This document shows positions 53,119-63,990 of a stretch of 64,000 nt of DNA, in pieces (the first letter of the stretch is position 1; every line of letters starts with the position of its first letter). The position numbers and the translations under genes were made by a program. The DNA lies in contig JAJTWR010000344.1 of the NCBI GenBank assembly GCA_021613335.1, positions 387,501 to 451,500 of the forward strand, written 5' to 3'. Source of the DNA: Whitmania pigra (lineage: Eukaryota; Annelida; Clitellata; Hirudinida; Haemopidae). A model generated the notes under the pieces. It worked only from the letters and a program-made list of their open reading frames with translations. It was not told the origin of the DNA and did no database searches.

Positions 53119-54431
53119 TCAAATTTTATTGTGTATCGTGACGAATACAATTGTGATGGCAACATTATGATTATTGTTAAATCTCATGAAAATAGCAGTA
53201 AATTTATAGAACTTGGAGATGACCAGATCATATTGTTCGCATGACTCTTGAGATGGATTTCTGCAAAAATTATTTGTAATTTACGTTATCATACAGTTAA
53301 TATTTTTATATCTGGTTTTAAACGTTTATCTAACCTTCTCGAATATTGTAATAGGTCATTGGAAACTCGTGTCCAGAGACACCTAATTAGTGTGAGGAAC
53401 TCCAAGTCTTTATCCTGGATAGAGACTTCAGTCTGAGCCTCAGTTACCCATGTGGCTGCCACCAATGAGGGTTTTCTTTTCTTGGTATTTCTTACTACCA
53501 CTTCGTAAGCCCGCCAGATATACACAATATATTCTTGCCATCTCTGAATCATCAGTGATAGAGATGCGAGTGACCACATAGCTGCAGACATTGGAGAAGT
53601 GCTGATCAATGCCTTCAAGTCATAAATTTCTTTCACCTATAATAACAACAAAACATTGTTAAACCTGTAACAAAACAAAGTAATCCCGGATTACTAATCC
53701 GCATATTCTTACTTGTATTTTACCAAGCAACCTCAGACCTTCCCCCAATTTTTGATGTGGCCTTTTCATTGCCTTGGCATCATGTTTTATTCTACTTAAT
53801 ACCTATGAAATTATTCTCAAATTATGTAATGAATAACAAAAAACAATTTATTTTCATTCACTGTAGTACATTTCCAGATGGCCTTCCATCCCTATTTCCT
53901 GATTCTCTAGCTTCCTTTGAAATAGGATCCCTACAATGCAGAATGAAGGTTTCTGGACTCCTTCCAATCAACTCTTTGGAGAGTTTAATTCTTTCTTTCC
54001 CTCTGACTTGTCGTCCTTTCATTTCCTTTAATGTGAAAGACAATTAATGAGTGCCAAAAAAGGAAAAAATGAATGTCTTTTCAAATTCAACCTTTATGAA
54101 CACATTTGTCAGATAAGAACTCAAGCTTGCAAAGCAATGATTCTTCATTTAACATTCTCAGCTCCAGCTTCATTGGACAATCAGTGAAGGCACAATAAAC
54201 CCTTGCATTAAAAGGCAATCCTTTATTTGTTGATCCTACAGCATGATACTTAAAATTAAAAGAACAATAAGGATTACATTTTTTCATTGGCCCAATAAAG
54301 AGCTCGGGCCATGAAGACTCTGCGAAGCGCCTTTTGACTTGAGTCTCTTTCATTGAGTGCCAAACACTCTTATCCACTTCAAATAAATGGGGTCCTTTTG
54401 TAACTTCTTTTAGGAAGAAGGGTTCATTAAT
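53119..54431 (-). CDS. Uncharacterised five-exon coding unit (5' incomplete)
   Basis: Exons 54431-54092, 54015-53862, 53791-53713, 53636-53383 and 53260-53119 join without a stop and with matching phases (1, 2, 0, 2) over 323 codons. The N-terminal part has a cysteine pattern 'CNPYCSF..' and 'ARVYCAFTDCPM', followed by 'SDKCVHKGRQVRGKERIKLS' and 'KELIGRSPETF'. The last exon ends 'FVTIHNKI'. The arrangement recalls large uncharacterised transposon-derived families of aphids and cnidarians, but I do not recognise a named domain. The first exon lacks a start Met in frame and begins at a good acceptor, so an upstream exon is missing or lost. The last exon overlaps a coherent plus-strand frame at 53106-53241, so its reality is less certain. 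Confidence 0.5.
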
Positions 54432-55066
54432 CTAAAAATGTAAGCAAAACCAGTAAAAAATTCATGGTCAGCAGTTTCTTTGATTGTCTTTACAGACAGC
54501 GTTACTTTTCCGACTGGGCGAACCTTGTTGTTACCGAACGCTGACAAAATTGTTCTTGTCTTCTGAACCCTTGTCTTCTCGGGAAGCTGCTCGAATGTTG
54601 ACCTGCACATCACGTTGGCCTCAGCACCGGTGTCCAGTTTGCAACTGATTGCTTTTCCACCCACTATTATGGTCGTCTTCCAACTCTTAACACTTCCATT
54701 ATCAACGCCCACATTCGATATACTGAACTCATCCAAATCCAAATGTTGTTCCACCTGGTCTATGCTTGTCCCAGAACGATTCGATGAGCCATGAAGTGTA
54801 GATTTTTGCCTTGGTATCACTTTTGATGCCCTGCACATCGAACTAAAATGATTTTCTATACCGCATGTAAAACATATCTTACCGAAGGCTGGACACTGCT
54901 TCGGTTCATGTTGCCTGCCGCATTTTTTACAACTGTCATTCCATTGCTTGTGCGTTGTGTTTTTCTTGGGGAATCTCTTTGTTCCAAGGAGGTCTACGAC
55001 TGCTTCTTCATTTTTTATAACTTTCAATTGCTCATTTGTGGCTTCTGTAGCTCTACAAATCTGCAA
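54432..55066 (-). pseudogene. Ty3/Gypsy gag-protease fragment
   Basis: Zinc knuckles 'CKKCGRQHEPKQCPAFGKIC' and 'CGIENHFSSMC' are followed by the aspartic protease motif 'CKLDTGAEANVM' and then 'RPVGKVTLSVK'. This is the gag/PR order of Ty3/Gypsy elements. It ends before RT. It lies immediately upstream of the five-exon unit on the same strand. Confidence 0.8.
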
Positions 55067-55084
55067 TGCGTTTTATGGGTTATA

Positions 55085-55150
55085 AACTGGGATTGGGTTA
55101 GGGTTAGAGTTAGCGGTAGGTTTGGGTTAGGGATAGGGATAGATATTTTT
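55085..55150. repeat. Short TTAGGG-like block
   Basis: Degenerate 'gggttagggttag' and 'gggttagggatagggatag' units. Interstitial, without the palindromic MITE ends. Confidence 0.7.
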
Positions 55151-55723
55151 GTAACCTGGTTTGTACAGTAGCAGAATTAATTGATGCAGTTTATCCAACG
55201 CTTTCCACAAGCTATGAACATTCAAACTGGTTGCTTGTTGCCAAAAACGAAGTTGTAGATGCTGATTAGGTTGTCAATCTCCCAAAAGAGTTCTTAAACT
55301 CACAGGACCCAGCTGGTTTGCCAAGACATCGTCTTTTAATAAAAGTTGGATCTCCAATTATTTTACTACGTAACGTGAACCCTCCAAAACTTTGCAACGG
55401 CTCTAGGCTTTGTATTAAAAATTGTTGGGCAATGTAATTGAAACAATTATATAACAAGAAAAGGAGGTTTAACAGTTTTTATCCCACGGATATTCCTTTT
55501 GACTTCAAGAGATTGCAATTTCCGGCGAGACTTGCTCGATAATTATAAACAAGTCACAGGGGAAAACTATTAAATACCCTGGAGTGGACTTGACCATGGA
55601 CTCCTATATATATACATCAGGACTGCCAACCGTATTCGAGCCATACATCGGGAGGCCATGCATCTCTATATGAGACTAGCGTATTTCAGATATTTTATAG
55701 AAAATTGTAAAACAACACCATGT

Positions 55724-56740
55724 TTAGCTTTTTAATTTTTTAATCTTTCCTTGAATACTTTTATAATTTACATTAGAATTAGTTTTAACCAAATTTTTAC
55801 TCAAACAATTGAATAAAGATTTACATAGTAAAAAATTAAGTTCATGATCAAAATCACAATAGTTTGTATAAAATGTGATTAAATCAATTTCATTTAAACA
55901 CCTTACTGTAATCTTTTCAAATAATAACATATGGTTTTTTGAGAGCATGAATTTATCAAGAAGTTGTTTATTATTCTTTAATTCTGTAAAAACTTTATAA
56001 GAATGCAAACACACTGTCCAAGCAAATTCTGTTGGTTTTGTTAATCCAACATGATCAATTTGATTTAAAAAATTAAAAACATCAGAATTTACTTGTAATT
56101 CATTATCTAAATCTTGATTGTCAATTAAATAAAGGGAACAAGATTTACATTTTGTGGTGTTGCAAACCAATCTAACTACTGCACCACAAACATATGCCAA
56201 TGTTGTCAAGTAATCATTAGTTATGGATGTGTTGAACTCTAAAGAATCAGCGATATCATTGGCCAGGGCTTCTAGCTCATCATCTTTTTCATCCGTTGGA
56301 ATTACAAAATTTTCTATTTCCTCGAAGCCAGAAAATTTTAAAAGTGACATTGCTCTAATCTTTTTGTCACTCTCCAAAACCTGTCTGCAGGATGCATAAT
56401 AATTTCCTCCAGACAACTGCCTGATCCAACCAAATCTTGTTTCAATAGAGTCTGATTGGATGCTCCCCAACAAAACATAATTGAGCTGCAGATTGTCAAG
56501 CAAATACTTGCAGCAACCTATTAGACCTGAAGTTGTTTGTTTAAGTGCAGAAAATGCTGATTTACTATAAGAATATAACAAAAAACATGTGATAATTACA
56601 TTTGGGGAATAACTATGAGCATGCTTTTTTGTTTTCAATAATGTTAATTGTTCCCTAACAAAGTTGAGCTTTTTATCATCATAACTGTTATCTAGATTTA
56701 TTACATCTTCAATGCTATTGATGACATTTTCAAGTGTCAC
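55724..56740 (-). CDS. P-like transposase C-terminal region
   Basis: A 338-residue intact frame. The central motif 'LGSIQSDSIETRFGWIRQLS' then 'GGNYYASCRQVLESDKK' corresponds to the conserved 'D.lE.fFG.iRq.gG' block near the end of the RNase H-like domain of P-element/THAP9 transposases. The N-terminal catalytic part is missing, so it is presumably inactive. The remaining 200 residues are Leu/Asn-rich with no other domain. The frame stays open for about 1 kb, so it may be a young deletion derivative. Confidence 0.75.
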   Translation of the reverse strand: MTLENVINSIEDVINLDNSYDDKKLNFVREQLTLLKTKKHAHSYSPNVIITCFLLYSYSKSAFSALKQTTSGLIGCCKYLLDNLQLNYVLLGSIQSDSIETRFGWIRQLSGGNYYASCRQVLESDKKIRAMSLLKFSGFEEIENFVIPTDEKDDELEALANDIADSLEFNTSITNDYLTTLAYVCGAVVRLVCNTTKCKSCSLYLIDNQDLDNELQVNSDVFNFLNQIDHVGLTKPTEFAWTVCLHSYKVFTELKNNKQLLDKFMLSKNHMLLFEKITVRCLNEIDLITFYTNYCDFDHELNFLLCKSLFNCLSKNLVKTNSNVNYKSIQGKIKKLKS

Positions 56741-56839
56741 TTCAGATATAGTTTTAGTTCATCACCAAGCCAAAAATTCAAACGAGACATCAAGTTTAAA
56801 ACATCAGAAATTTTTTAACTTTTTTCTTTAACTAAATCA

Positions 56840-57058
56840 CAACATTTTCTTTTTGGAATCTCTTTGCTATTAATAAACAAAGTGCAAGTATTTCCATATT
56901 TCCATGGGAGAAAAGTTTTCTCGAGGATTGGCTCTAACCCATTTTTGGCATAAATCTTTGTCATGTAGGAGATACTTGTGAAGACTTATGTTATTTTTTT
57001 AAAAATCGTCTTTGTCGTATCCAGATCTACATCCGTATATGGAACATTTATAACCCAT
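56840..57058 (-). pseudogene. THAP zinc-finger remnant
   Basis: From a start at 57058, 'MGYKCSIYGCRSGYDKDDF' then, after a stop, 'SLHKYLLHDKDLCQKWVRAN' and 'PRENFSP' give the C-x4-C and W spacing of a THAP domain. The downstream C..H is broken. THAP N-termini are the DNA-binding part of P-like transposases. Confidence 0.65.
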
Positions 57059-57591
57059 ATTATCTGTTGATATTTAAAATATAATAGTTACAAATCTTAA
57101 ATCACTTAAATTTTGTTATTGAAATGTTTATTCAATGTATATCGATTAGTATAATTAAGAAATGAAATGAGCTCTATGTTACAAACCTTTTTGATAAGAT
57201 GTATGATGTATAGTCCAATGTATGATGTGTAAATCCACAAAATTCAAAAGACCGGTTTTAAAACAGTTTGTTAAATAAGCAGAACAAGATATATTTCAGT
57301 TGCGAATGCGAAACAAAGGAAGAATGAAACAATGCACGCTTGTTTTTAGCCTGTCAAGTGTACAGCTATGCGCATGGCCTCCCGATGTATATCGGCGAAA
57401 CTTTTAGGCTTAGGTTGACAGTCCTGGTATACATTTAGGAGTCCATGACTTGACATAGCCGTGTTTTTTCCACTCAAGGGTGGATTCGCTCAACAATTTA
57501 ATTATTCTTGATCCAAAGGGTGAAACTAAGAATGTTGTTTATAACCAAGTAAAGTGTTAATTCATATTAATAAAAAATGTATACTTTACAT

Positions 57592-57702
57592 TGTGATGTT
57601 CTATCGTTTTATTTGTTCGTAAAAACCAACAACCGTTCCTTCTAATTTCCGCACTTCAACGCCGCCATATAAACAAAGATCCCCTATCGTTACTACATTA
57701 CA
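57592..57702 (-). repeat. 3' LTR
   Basis: Begins tgtgatg and ends ttaca on the plus strand, and is identical to 63346-63456. On the minus strand it contains a TATA-like 'tttatatgg' and the poly(A) signal 'aataaaa'. Confidence 0.95.
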
Positions 57703-57720
57703 TCCCTCCCCTTTTTGGAA
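57703..57720 (-). other. Polypurine tract
   Basis: Minus strand 'ccaaaaaggggaggga' directly abuts the 3' LTR, the expected plus-strand priming site. Confidence 0.85.
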
Positions 57721-57734
57721 AACCTAGTCAAATA

Positions 57735-60700
57735 TTAGTTCACAACATAGTCTGCAAAGCGGGCGGGCAGTTTATGTTCACGCTTGGAGCGGCGTACAGC
57801 GTTCTGATCTTGCTGTGTGCTGTACTCGCCTTCCGGAGCAGTTTGCGGCATGACATCACTGGATGTGACATCACCTTCCACCACGTCTTCGGATGGTTCC
57901 TTGAATTTTTCATAACCCGACAAGCGGTTATCTATTCCTTTGAAGAGTGACGAGTTGCGGGTGACTGATTGTCCGTCAGTGTTGCGTGTAGCAGTGATCA
58001 TCGAGTGGTTCTTTGACGTAACTGTGTGTGGTACTGGCATGTACGGTGTGAGTGATCTGTTGTGTGTGATTGGTTGTTTCACAATGATCGTGTCACCCAC
58101 GCTGATTGATGAAGGTTTGACATAGGACTTGTTGTCACCGTAGTCCTTCATCTTCGACTTCATGAGAGCATCTCGCTCACGAAATTTTCTATCGCCTTGT
58201 GTATCAGTGACTGTAGATGATTCTGTTGATGGTAGAGTTGTTTTGAAGGGACGTCCAAACAGCATTGTCGCAGGAGGACGACCAGTTGTGCTGTGAGGCG
58301 TGGCACGATACTGACGAAGAAAGATGTTCAGTTCTTGATGCCAATTCTTGTGTTCGAGTTGCGCTGTCTTGATACCTTCTTGACTGTCTTCACAAATCGT
58401 TCGACCTCACCATTGGCACGCGGCCATAGCGGAGTTATCTTTCGATGCTTGAAACCCATATATTCAGCAAAACGGGTGAATTCAAAACCATTGAAGGGGG
58501 GTCCATTATCCGACTTCAGAATGTCACACGAACCAAATTCTGATAGGATGCGATCAAGTTTTGGTATCACGCTGGCTGCTGCGGTTGACTGAACAATTTC
58601 AACCACAGGAAATCGTGAATAGTCATCAATGACCACGAGTAGGTAGTCACCAGTTGTTAACTGAGCAAAATCAATACTCAATTCACTCCAGGGTGATGAC
58701 GGTAGTTGGGTCATTTGTAGTGGTTCACGAAGCGGGGTTGCGACGGCGATTTGGCAGGCAATGCATGCTTTGACGCGTTCTTCCACCAAACGGTCGATCC
58801 CAGGAAACCAGACTTTTTCCCTAATCAAAGCTTTGGTTGTTTTTGGACAATGCCTTGATGTCCTTGATGTGCGAGATTGACTGCACGTTCCCTCAGTGAC
58901 TCTGGAATAACTATGAGGCTATTGCGTAGTAGTATATTGTCTTCACTGACACACAGTTCAGCAAGCATTCTAGCGAACGTGTCAAACTCGTTAGTGTTTA
59001 TGTTAGCGATGTGTGACCAATCGTTTGTACGGATCGCATCGATGACAGCGAGCAGTGTCTTGTCTTTGACGGTCGCAGTGGCAATTTCAATGCGAGTCAT
59101 AGCTTTCGGTACTGCATGACCCACGAGGTAGTTGACGTACTCTTCGGCGATTTGTTCTTCACGACTCGATCGGTCACTTGACAAAGTTGGATGTCGTGAT
59201 AGATAGTCGGCTGGATTGTCATGACCTGGTCTGTAGATGATGGTTGTCTCATATGGTTGAAGGCGTAGTGCCCAACGCTCGATGCGTGCTGGCGGCTTGC
59301 ATTTTGGATTGTTGTACAGACTGACTAATGGCTTGTGATCAGTATGAATGGTCACTGGCTTGCCATGGATGTATATATGAAAATGTTCACAAGACCAAAC
59401 GACTGCGAGTGCTTCTCGTTCTGTCTGTGAGTATCGTTGTTCGACATCAGTCAACGATCTACTGGCGTAAGCGATGATATGTTCTTCGTTGTTATTTCCA
59501 CGTTGAATCAAGATGGCGCCGAGTCCGACTGGACTAGCATCAGTGTGTATTTCTGTTTTCTTGTCAGAGTCAAAATACGACATTACTGGAGCATTGCATA
59601 GTTTCTGTTTGAGTTGTGTGCGAGTGCAGATTCTTGCTCATTGGTCCACTGCCATGGTGTGTCCTGTCGTGTTAGTCTACGTAGTGGCTCGGAAACTGTA
59701 GCATAGTTTGGTATGAAACGAGCACAATAATTAGTCATCCCGAGTAGACTGCGGACTTCAGATGCATTGGTTGGCGTGTTCATGTTAACAATTGACTGAA
59801 TCTTCTTCGGGTCTGCCATGATGCCACGTTCAGTGAATACGTTACCAAAGAATTCGAGAGTGCGCTTCGCATAGACGCATTCTGCTTGTTAAGAGTTAGC
59901 CCTTTTTCTCTCAGACGTTGAAACACGGCACGCAGATTGTTGAACATCTCCTGCTCGGTTCTACCGTACACAAGAATGTCGTCACTAATGTTTATTGCGC
60001 CCGTTAATCCACTGAGTGTCTCACGGATTGCATTCTGGAAAATCTCTGCAGCGCATGAAATACCGAAATTGAGACGTTTGTATCGACGCAGACCAACATG
60101 CGTGGAGAATGTTGTAATGTAACGTGATTCAGGTGCAAGTTCAAGTTGATTATATCCTTGATTTAAATCCAATTTTGAGAAAACTGTTGCACCATTTAGA
60201 TCACTGATCAGTTCATTTATAGTAGGCGTAATGTGTCTTTCACGTTTGATTGCTGTGTTAGCTTGGCGCATATCTACACATACACGTTTTTGGCCAGTTT
60301 CACTCTTAGGTTTGGGTACGACGACGACTGGACTCACCCACGGAGTAGCTCCTTCTGTCATTTCGATGATGTCGAGCTCTTCGTCATGCTTGAGTTGATC
60401 TTCTAACTGTTGACGAACATGGAATGGCACCCGACGATGAGGCTGCGCGACTGGTTGTACTGCGTTGTCGATGTGTAGTTTGACTTGGAAGTCCTTCAGC
60501 TTACCAATACCACGAAATAAATCAGCATATTCTGTGACGAGTTCATTGACGATCTGATCGGTGGATGTTGTACGTTCACCAATCGGTTTCACGACGTGCA
60601 GTAGGTGTAGTGCTTGAGATACTTCCCAGCTTAGGAGAGAACCTTCCTTGCTATCAATGACGTAGAACAGTGTGTCTGACTTTCTGTCTTTATATCTAAC

Positions 60701-61861
60701 CACAGCACGAAAAGTCCCTAGCACCTTGAGAGGGCTTTGCGAACAGTATGCAAATACTTGTTTGTAGTTGCTGTGCAGCTGAGGTACAGGTTTAATTTTA
60801 GAAAAATCGAGTTGGCTCATGATGCTTACACTTGCTCCTGAGTCTGCGATGACATCGATTGTAGTGTTGTTTACATTCACTAAGAAGTGTGGTAGATTTC
60901 TTTTGGTGTCCAATCGATTTGAATGAACGCTCAGTGCATACACATAACGACTCTGCTCAGATGAATGTTCACTGTTGTCAGATGAACTTCTGTTGCTGTC
61001 GGCATTGACACGGCGAACACGATGGTATTTGCCATGACGGGTTTTCGGCAGTCGGCTTTGCGGTCTATCATGTGATATGCTGTCGCGATGTCGCTGATGT
61101 GGCGGCTGTTGTGATGCACCATCTTTCGAACGACACTGTGACGCAAAATGATTTGGCTTCTTGCACGAATTGCAGTACTTGCCATGCGCCGGACACGATG
61201 TCTTTCCACCCTCGTGTGGCCATGTGCCACCACAGTTGTGACACTTCATGTCAGCTGTTTTCTTGGAATTGTTGCAAATCTGCTTATTGCGATTCAGACT
61301 CAGTTTGTTAACATGCTCATTCTCCATACTCTTTGCTTGGATATCGGAGAGTTCTAAACTACGACCAACATCTATGAGTTTAGTGAGAGTCATGTCAGGT
61401 TCACATAAGGCTTTACGGCGTAGTGTACTTGATAAACAACCTTGGATGATTTGAGATTTTATCTCACGATCAACATTGTCGAAAGAGCATGAGGTTGCCA
61501 GTTGTTTCAAACGGGTGTAGTAGGCTGTTAGTGGTTCATCTGTTTGTTGTTTAGATTGTCGAAACGTGTAGATCTGGTATTCGACGTTTTGCTTTGGTGT
61601 GAAAAACTTGTTGAGAGCAGTGACAGCCTTTTCGAACGGATCCTCTCCCTCTGCAGCTTCGGCATCTGGAAGAGTATCAAGGATGTCGTTGACTTCCTCA
61701 CCCGCGTAGTGGAGTAGGAGAGCTCTTTGACGTTTGCGATCAACAATATTTACGGCCACCATCAGGTTGCGAAAGCGAGAAACCCATTTTGTCCATCGAA
61801 CTCCTGCTGAGTCGTGTGAATCGACTACAAACGACGGAAACGTTGGTAGTGCTTCAGCCAT
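57735..61861 (-). pseudogene. Gypsy gag-pol polyprotein with frameshifts
   Basis: The start at 61861 opens a 693-residue frame. It has gag, zinc knuckles ('CHNCGG..' and 'CNSCKKPNHFASQC'), protease 'VIADSGASVSIM' and RT with 'FSKLDLNQGYNQLEL' and the catalytic 'ISDDILVYG'. Frame changes occur near 59885, 59630, 58850 and 58370. Other frames continue with RT thumb 'LLGMTNYCARFIPNY', RNase H 'EIHTDASPVGLGAIL', 'IIAYASRSL', 'HTDHKPL' and 'PADYLSRHP', integrase zinc finger 'HQGHQG..ACIACQ', core 'LSIDFA', 'VVIDDYSRF' and 'LKSDNGPPF' plus 'NGEVERFVKTVKK', and a C-terminal tail ending 'LPARFADYVVN'. Domain order is that of Ty3/Gypsy. As written the element cannot make integrase from one frame. Confidence 0.9.
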
Positions 61862-61884
61862 GGATTAGATAATGGTGTTATCGA

Positions 61885-63200
61885 CAGTGTTGTGCAGTAT
61901 CGAATTACATGTAATTCGTTACTGTAATTAATTACATTTTTTGGTAATTTTTACTCGTAACAGTTACAAAAAATTTTTTTTACTTTTACTTGTAACAAAT
62001 TACTATTTTCGGTCATACTTTTAATTCGTTACCTTTTTGGCACAAGACGTTACAAAGTAACATAAAAAAATTTTAAATTAGTTTATTTTATTTTAAAACT
62101 TTACTAAAATTCTAGATTGTTATTCTTTGGTTCGATCGAAAACCTTCTTTCCGATCATCGCTCATTTGTTATTGTGGTTATCGCCGGTCGTTTTTGCTAA
62201 ATCGGAAATTGTTGATTAATCATACCGAAGCTTTTTTAATATATAATATTGTATGTATAATATAATATAAGATTTAATATATCGTAGTATGGATTCATTT
62301 GAAGCCAGTTTGAGTGTCGTTAGCGAAGATAAGAGGAACAAGCGTGAAGATAGTCCGTGGCCGTATTTAAACAAAATGTTCAGATTTCAATCAAAGGAAA
62401 ATCATATAAGTATGCATGCCTACTCTGCCAACAGAAAAAAAACTATTTTCAGCATATGAAGGTTCTTCATCTAACTTGAAGAAGCACGTGGAACGCATGC
62501 ACCCAACAGAAGTTAAGGAATATGGGATATCTGTTGCCAACGGTTGTCAAGCTTCATGAGAAACTGGTAGCCAAAATAGCATCTTCTAATGCAGCAATGG
62601 AGGACGAGCTGAAAGCATCTCATTCATCTGATGCTGACAGTGTTGAAGATAGTTTCTTCAATTGCACAAGGTCAACTGATATTTTGATGCAGTATCTTCA
62701 AGACCGATCAGATGACATGAACATTATTATCCAGTTGAACGCTCCTCTGCCAGCTAGTCCAGCTGTTGAACGTTTATTCAGCTATGCTGGTATGAACAGC
62801 CGAAGGACCACAATGAGTGATAAACTATTCGAGGACTTAGTTATGTTAAAAATTAACAAATGTTTGTGATTGTAATAAATAATAAAAACACCAAAAGAAT
62901 GCATTAATTCAAATGTTATTACTTAATGACTGTTAATACTAGCAGTTAATACCAATAATTGTTTTAACGTTAATAGAAACAATTCCTTTTAAATAATACA
63001 GAATGATGTATGGTCACAATAATGGCGGCATCAAAGTTACTTGTAATTTTTACTTAAAAGTAACTTTTGGATGCGGTAACTTTTTACTTTTAATTGAGTA
63101 ACTTTTTAAGACAATACTCTTACTTATACTTAAGTAGCTTTTTGAGCTATTACTTTTACTTGTAACTAGTTACCGAAATGAGGTAACTTTTACAACACTG
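61885..63200 (+). mobile_element. hAT nested in the Gypsy leader, perfect 8-bp TSD
   Basis: Ends 'cagtgttgtgcagtatcg' and inverted '..acttttacaacactg'. Perfect duplication 'gttatcga' at 61877-61884 and 63201-63208. Subterminal arrays of GTAACTAGTTACTTTTACTTG words on both sides. On the plus strand a BED-finger-like N-terminus (62290-62520: 'YACLLCQQKK', 'SSSNLKKHVERMHP') with one frameshift precedes ORF 62522-62869, whose end 'LNAPLPASPAVERLFSYAG' is the hAT dimerisation motif. The catalytic core is deleted. Confidence 0.93.
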
Positions 63201-63345
63201 GTTATCGATAGTAGCTTTCGATGACTTCGATAACGCTCGGAGGCCAGACAACAGCGTCTATCCGAAATGAACAAACTTCCGATTTTTGTCGATAAAATTG
63301 GTGCAAACTATTTGCGAAGGTCCGTTTCGAAATTCTCGTCGCCAA

Positions 63346-63456
63346 TGTGATGTTCTATCGTTTTATTTGTTCGTAAAAACCAACAACCGTTCCTTCTAAT
63401 TTCCGCACTTCAACGCCGCCATATAAACAAAGATCCCCTATCGTTACTACATTACA
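63346..63456 (-). repeat. 5' LTR
   Basis: Identical to 57592-57702. On the minus strand it is followed by the primer-binding-site-like 'tggcgacgagaatttc' at about 63329-63344. Confidence 0.95.
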
Positions 63457-63539
63457 TACATTATTACATACATTTACATACTTTATTCATGTGCAAATCT
63501 ATTACCAGGCAAAGCTGTTTACCAGGTGAACAACTAGTA

Positions 63540-63655
63540 ACTTAATAACTGAGGTTAGGGTAGGGTTTAGGTTAGCGTTATGGTTAATAATTTAACAATT
63601 TTAAGGTTTGGGTTGGGGTTAGGGTTTGAATTGGGTTATGGTTAGTTTAGGTGTC
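63540..63655. repeat. Interstitial TTAGGG-like block
   Basis: 'gaggttagggtagggtttag' and 'ggttggggttagggtttg' style degenerate telomere-like units, not bounded by the MITE ends. Confidence 0.7.
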
Positions 63656-63719
63656 TACTTTTCTAATTAATATTATAGAAATTAAATTATTTGCATAATG
63701 CAACTACAGTTATTAATTT

Positions 63720-63990
63720 TTAAATAACTCCAGAACGCTAGTTGTGACCTATTTCAGATCTCAACCAATCACAGTAAGTGCTTACGAATATTAATCAGCC
63801 AAGGCTGGTTGTGGGTAGGGTTTAGAAATACGCAGCCCAGAAGCATATTTACAAAACCGTGTCTAGAACGAGGCTGGGCTGATAATTATTCATGTATTAG
63901 CTAATTTAGGCGCTGTGATTGGACAGAACGCACACAAGACAGATCATTTTCTCTTGCGGATAATCAATTACAAAATCATTATTATGTTTA
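63720..63990 (+). repeat. Dispersed repeat, most complete copy
   Basis: Contains internal inverted similarity: 'ctcaaccaatcacag' (63757) against 'ctgtgattggacag' (63913), and 'attaatcagccaaggctgg' against 'ggctgggctgataattat'. Partial copies are at 19600-19690 and 26600-26690. The foldback layout suggests a MITE; the termini are uncertain. Confidence 0.5.

Larger units (their letters stand above)
55595..57447 (-). mobile_element. P-like (THAP) transposon, internally deleted
   Basis: Inverted ends 'catggactcct' and '..aggagtccatg', followed by inverted blocks 'aggactg.caacc' and 'tacatcgggaggccatgc'. Flanked by the direct repeat 'acttgac' (55588-55594, 57448-57454), close to the 8-bp TSD known for P elements. 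It encodes a THAP remnant and a transposase C-terminal ORF on the minus strand. It interrupts the Helitron helicase. Confidence 0.85.
55172..57547 (+). pseudogene. Helitron helicase C-terminal fragment split by a P-like element
   Basis: Plus-strand frame pieces match the PIF1-type helicase of Helitrons: 'EFLNSQDPAGLPRHRLLIKV', 'GSPIILLRNVNPPKLCNGSR', 'IPFDFKRLQFPARLA' and 'GVDLT' (to 55587). Beyond the P-like insertion come 'CFFHSRVDSLNNLIILDPKG' and 'ETKNVVYNQVKC' followed by a stop at about 57560. This is a 5'-truncated, stop-containing relic of a rolling-circle transposon. The Rep/HUH domain is absent. Confidence 0.8.
57592..63456 (-). mobile_element. Full-length Ty3/Gypsy retrotransposon (Mag-like), 5-bp TSD
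   Basis: Identical 111-bp LTRs lie at 57592-57702 and 63346-63456. The target duplication 'tacat' is at 57587-57591 and 63457-63461. A purine tract 'aaaaaggggaggga' (minus strand) adjoins the 3' LTR, and a primer-binding-site-like 'tggcgacgagaatttc' follows the 5' LTR. Transcription is on the minus strand. The internal order is gag, protease, RT, RNase H, integrase. A 1.3-kb hAT sits between the 5' LTR and gag. LTR identity implies recent insertion. Confidence 0.97.
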
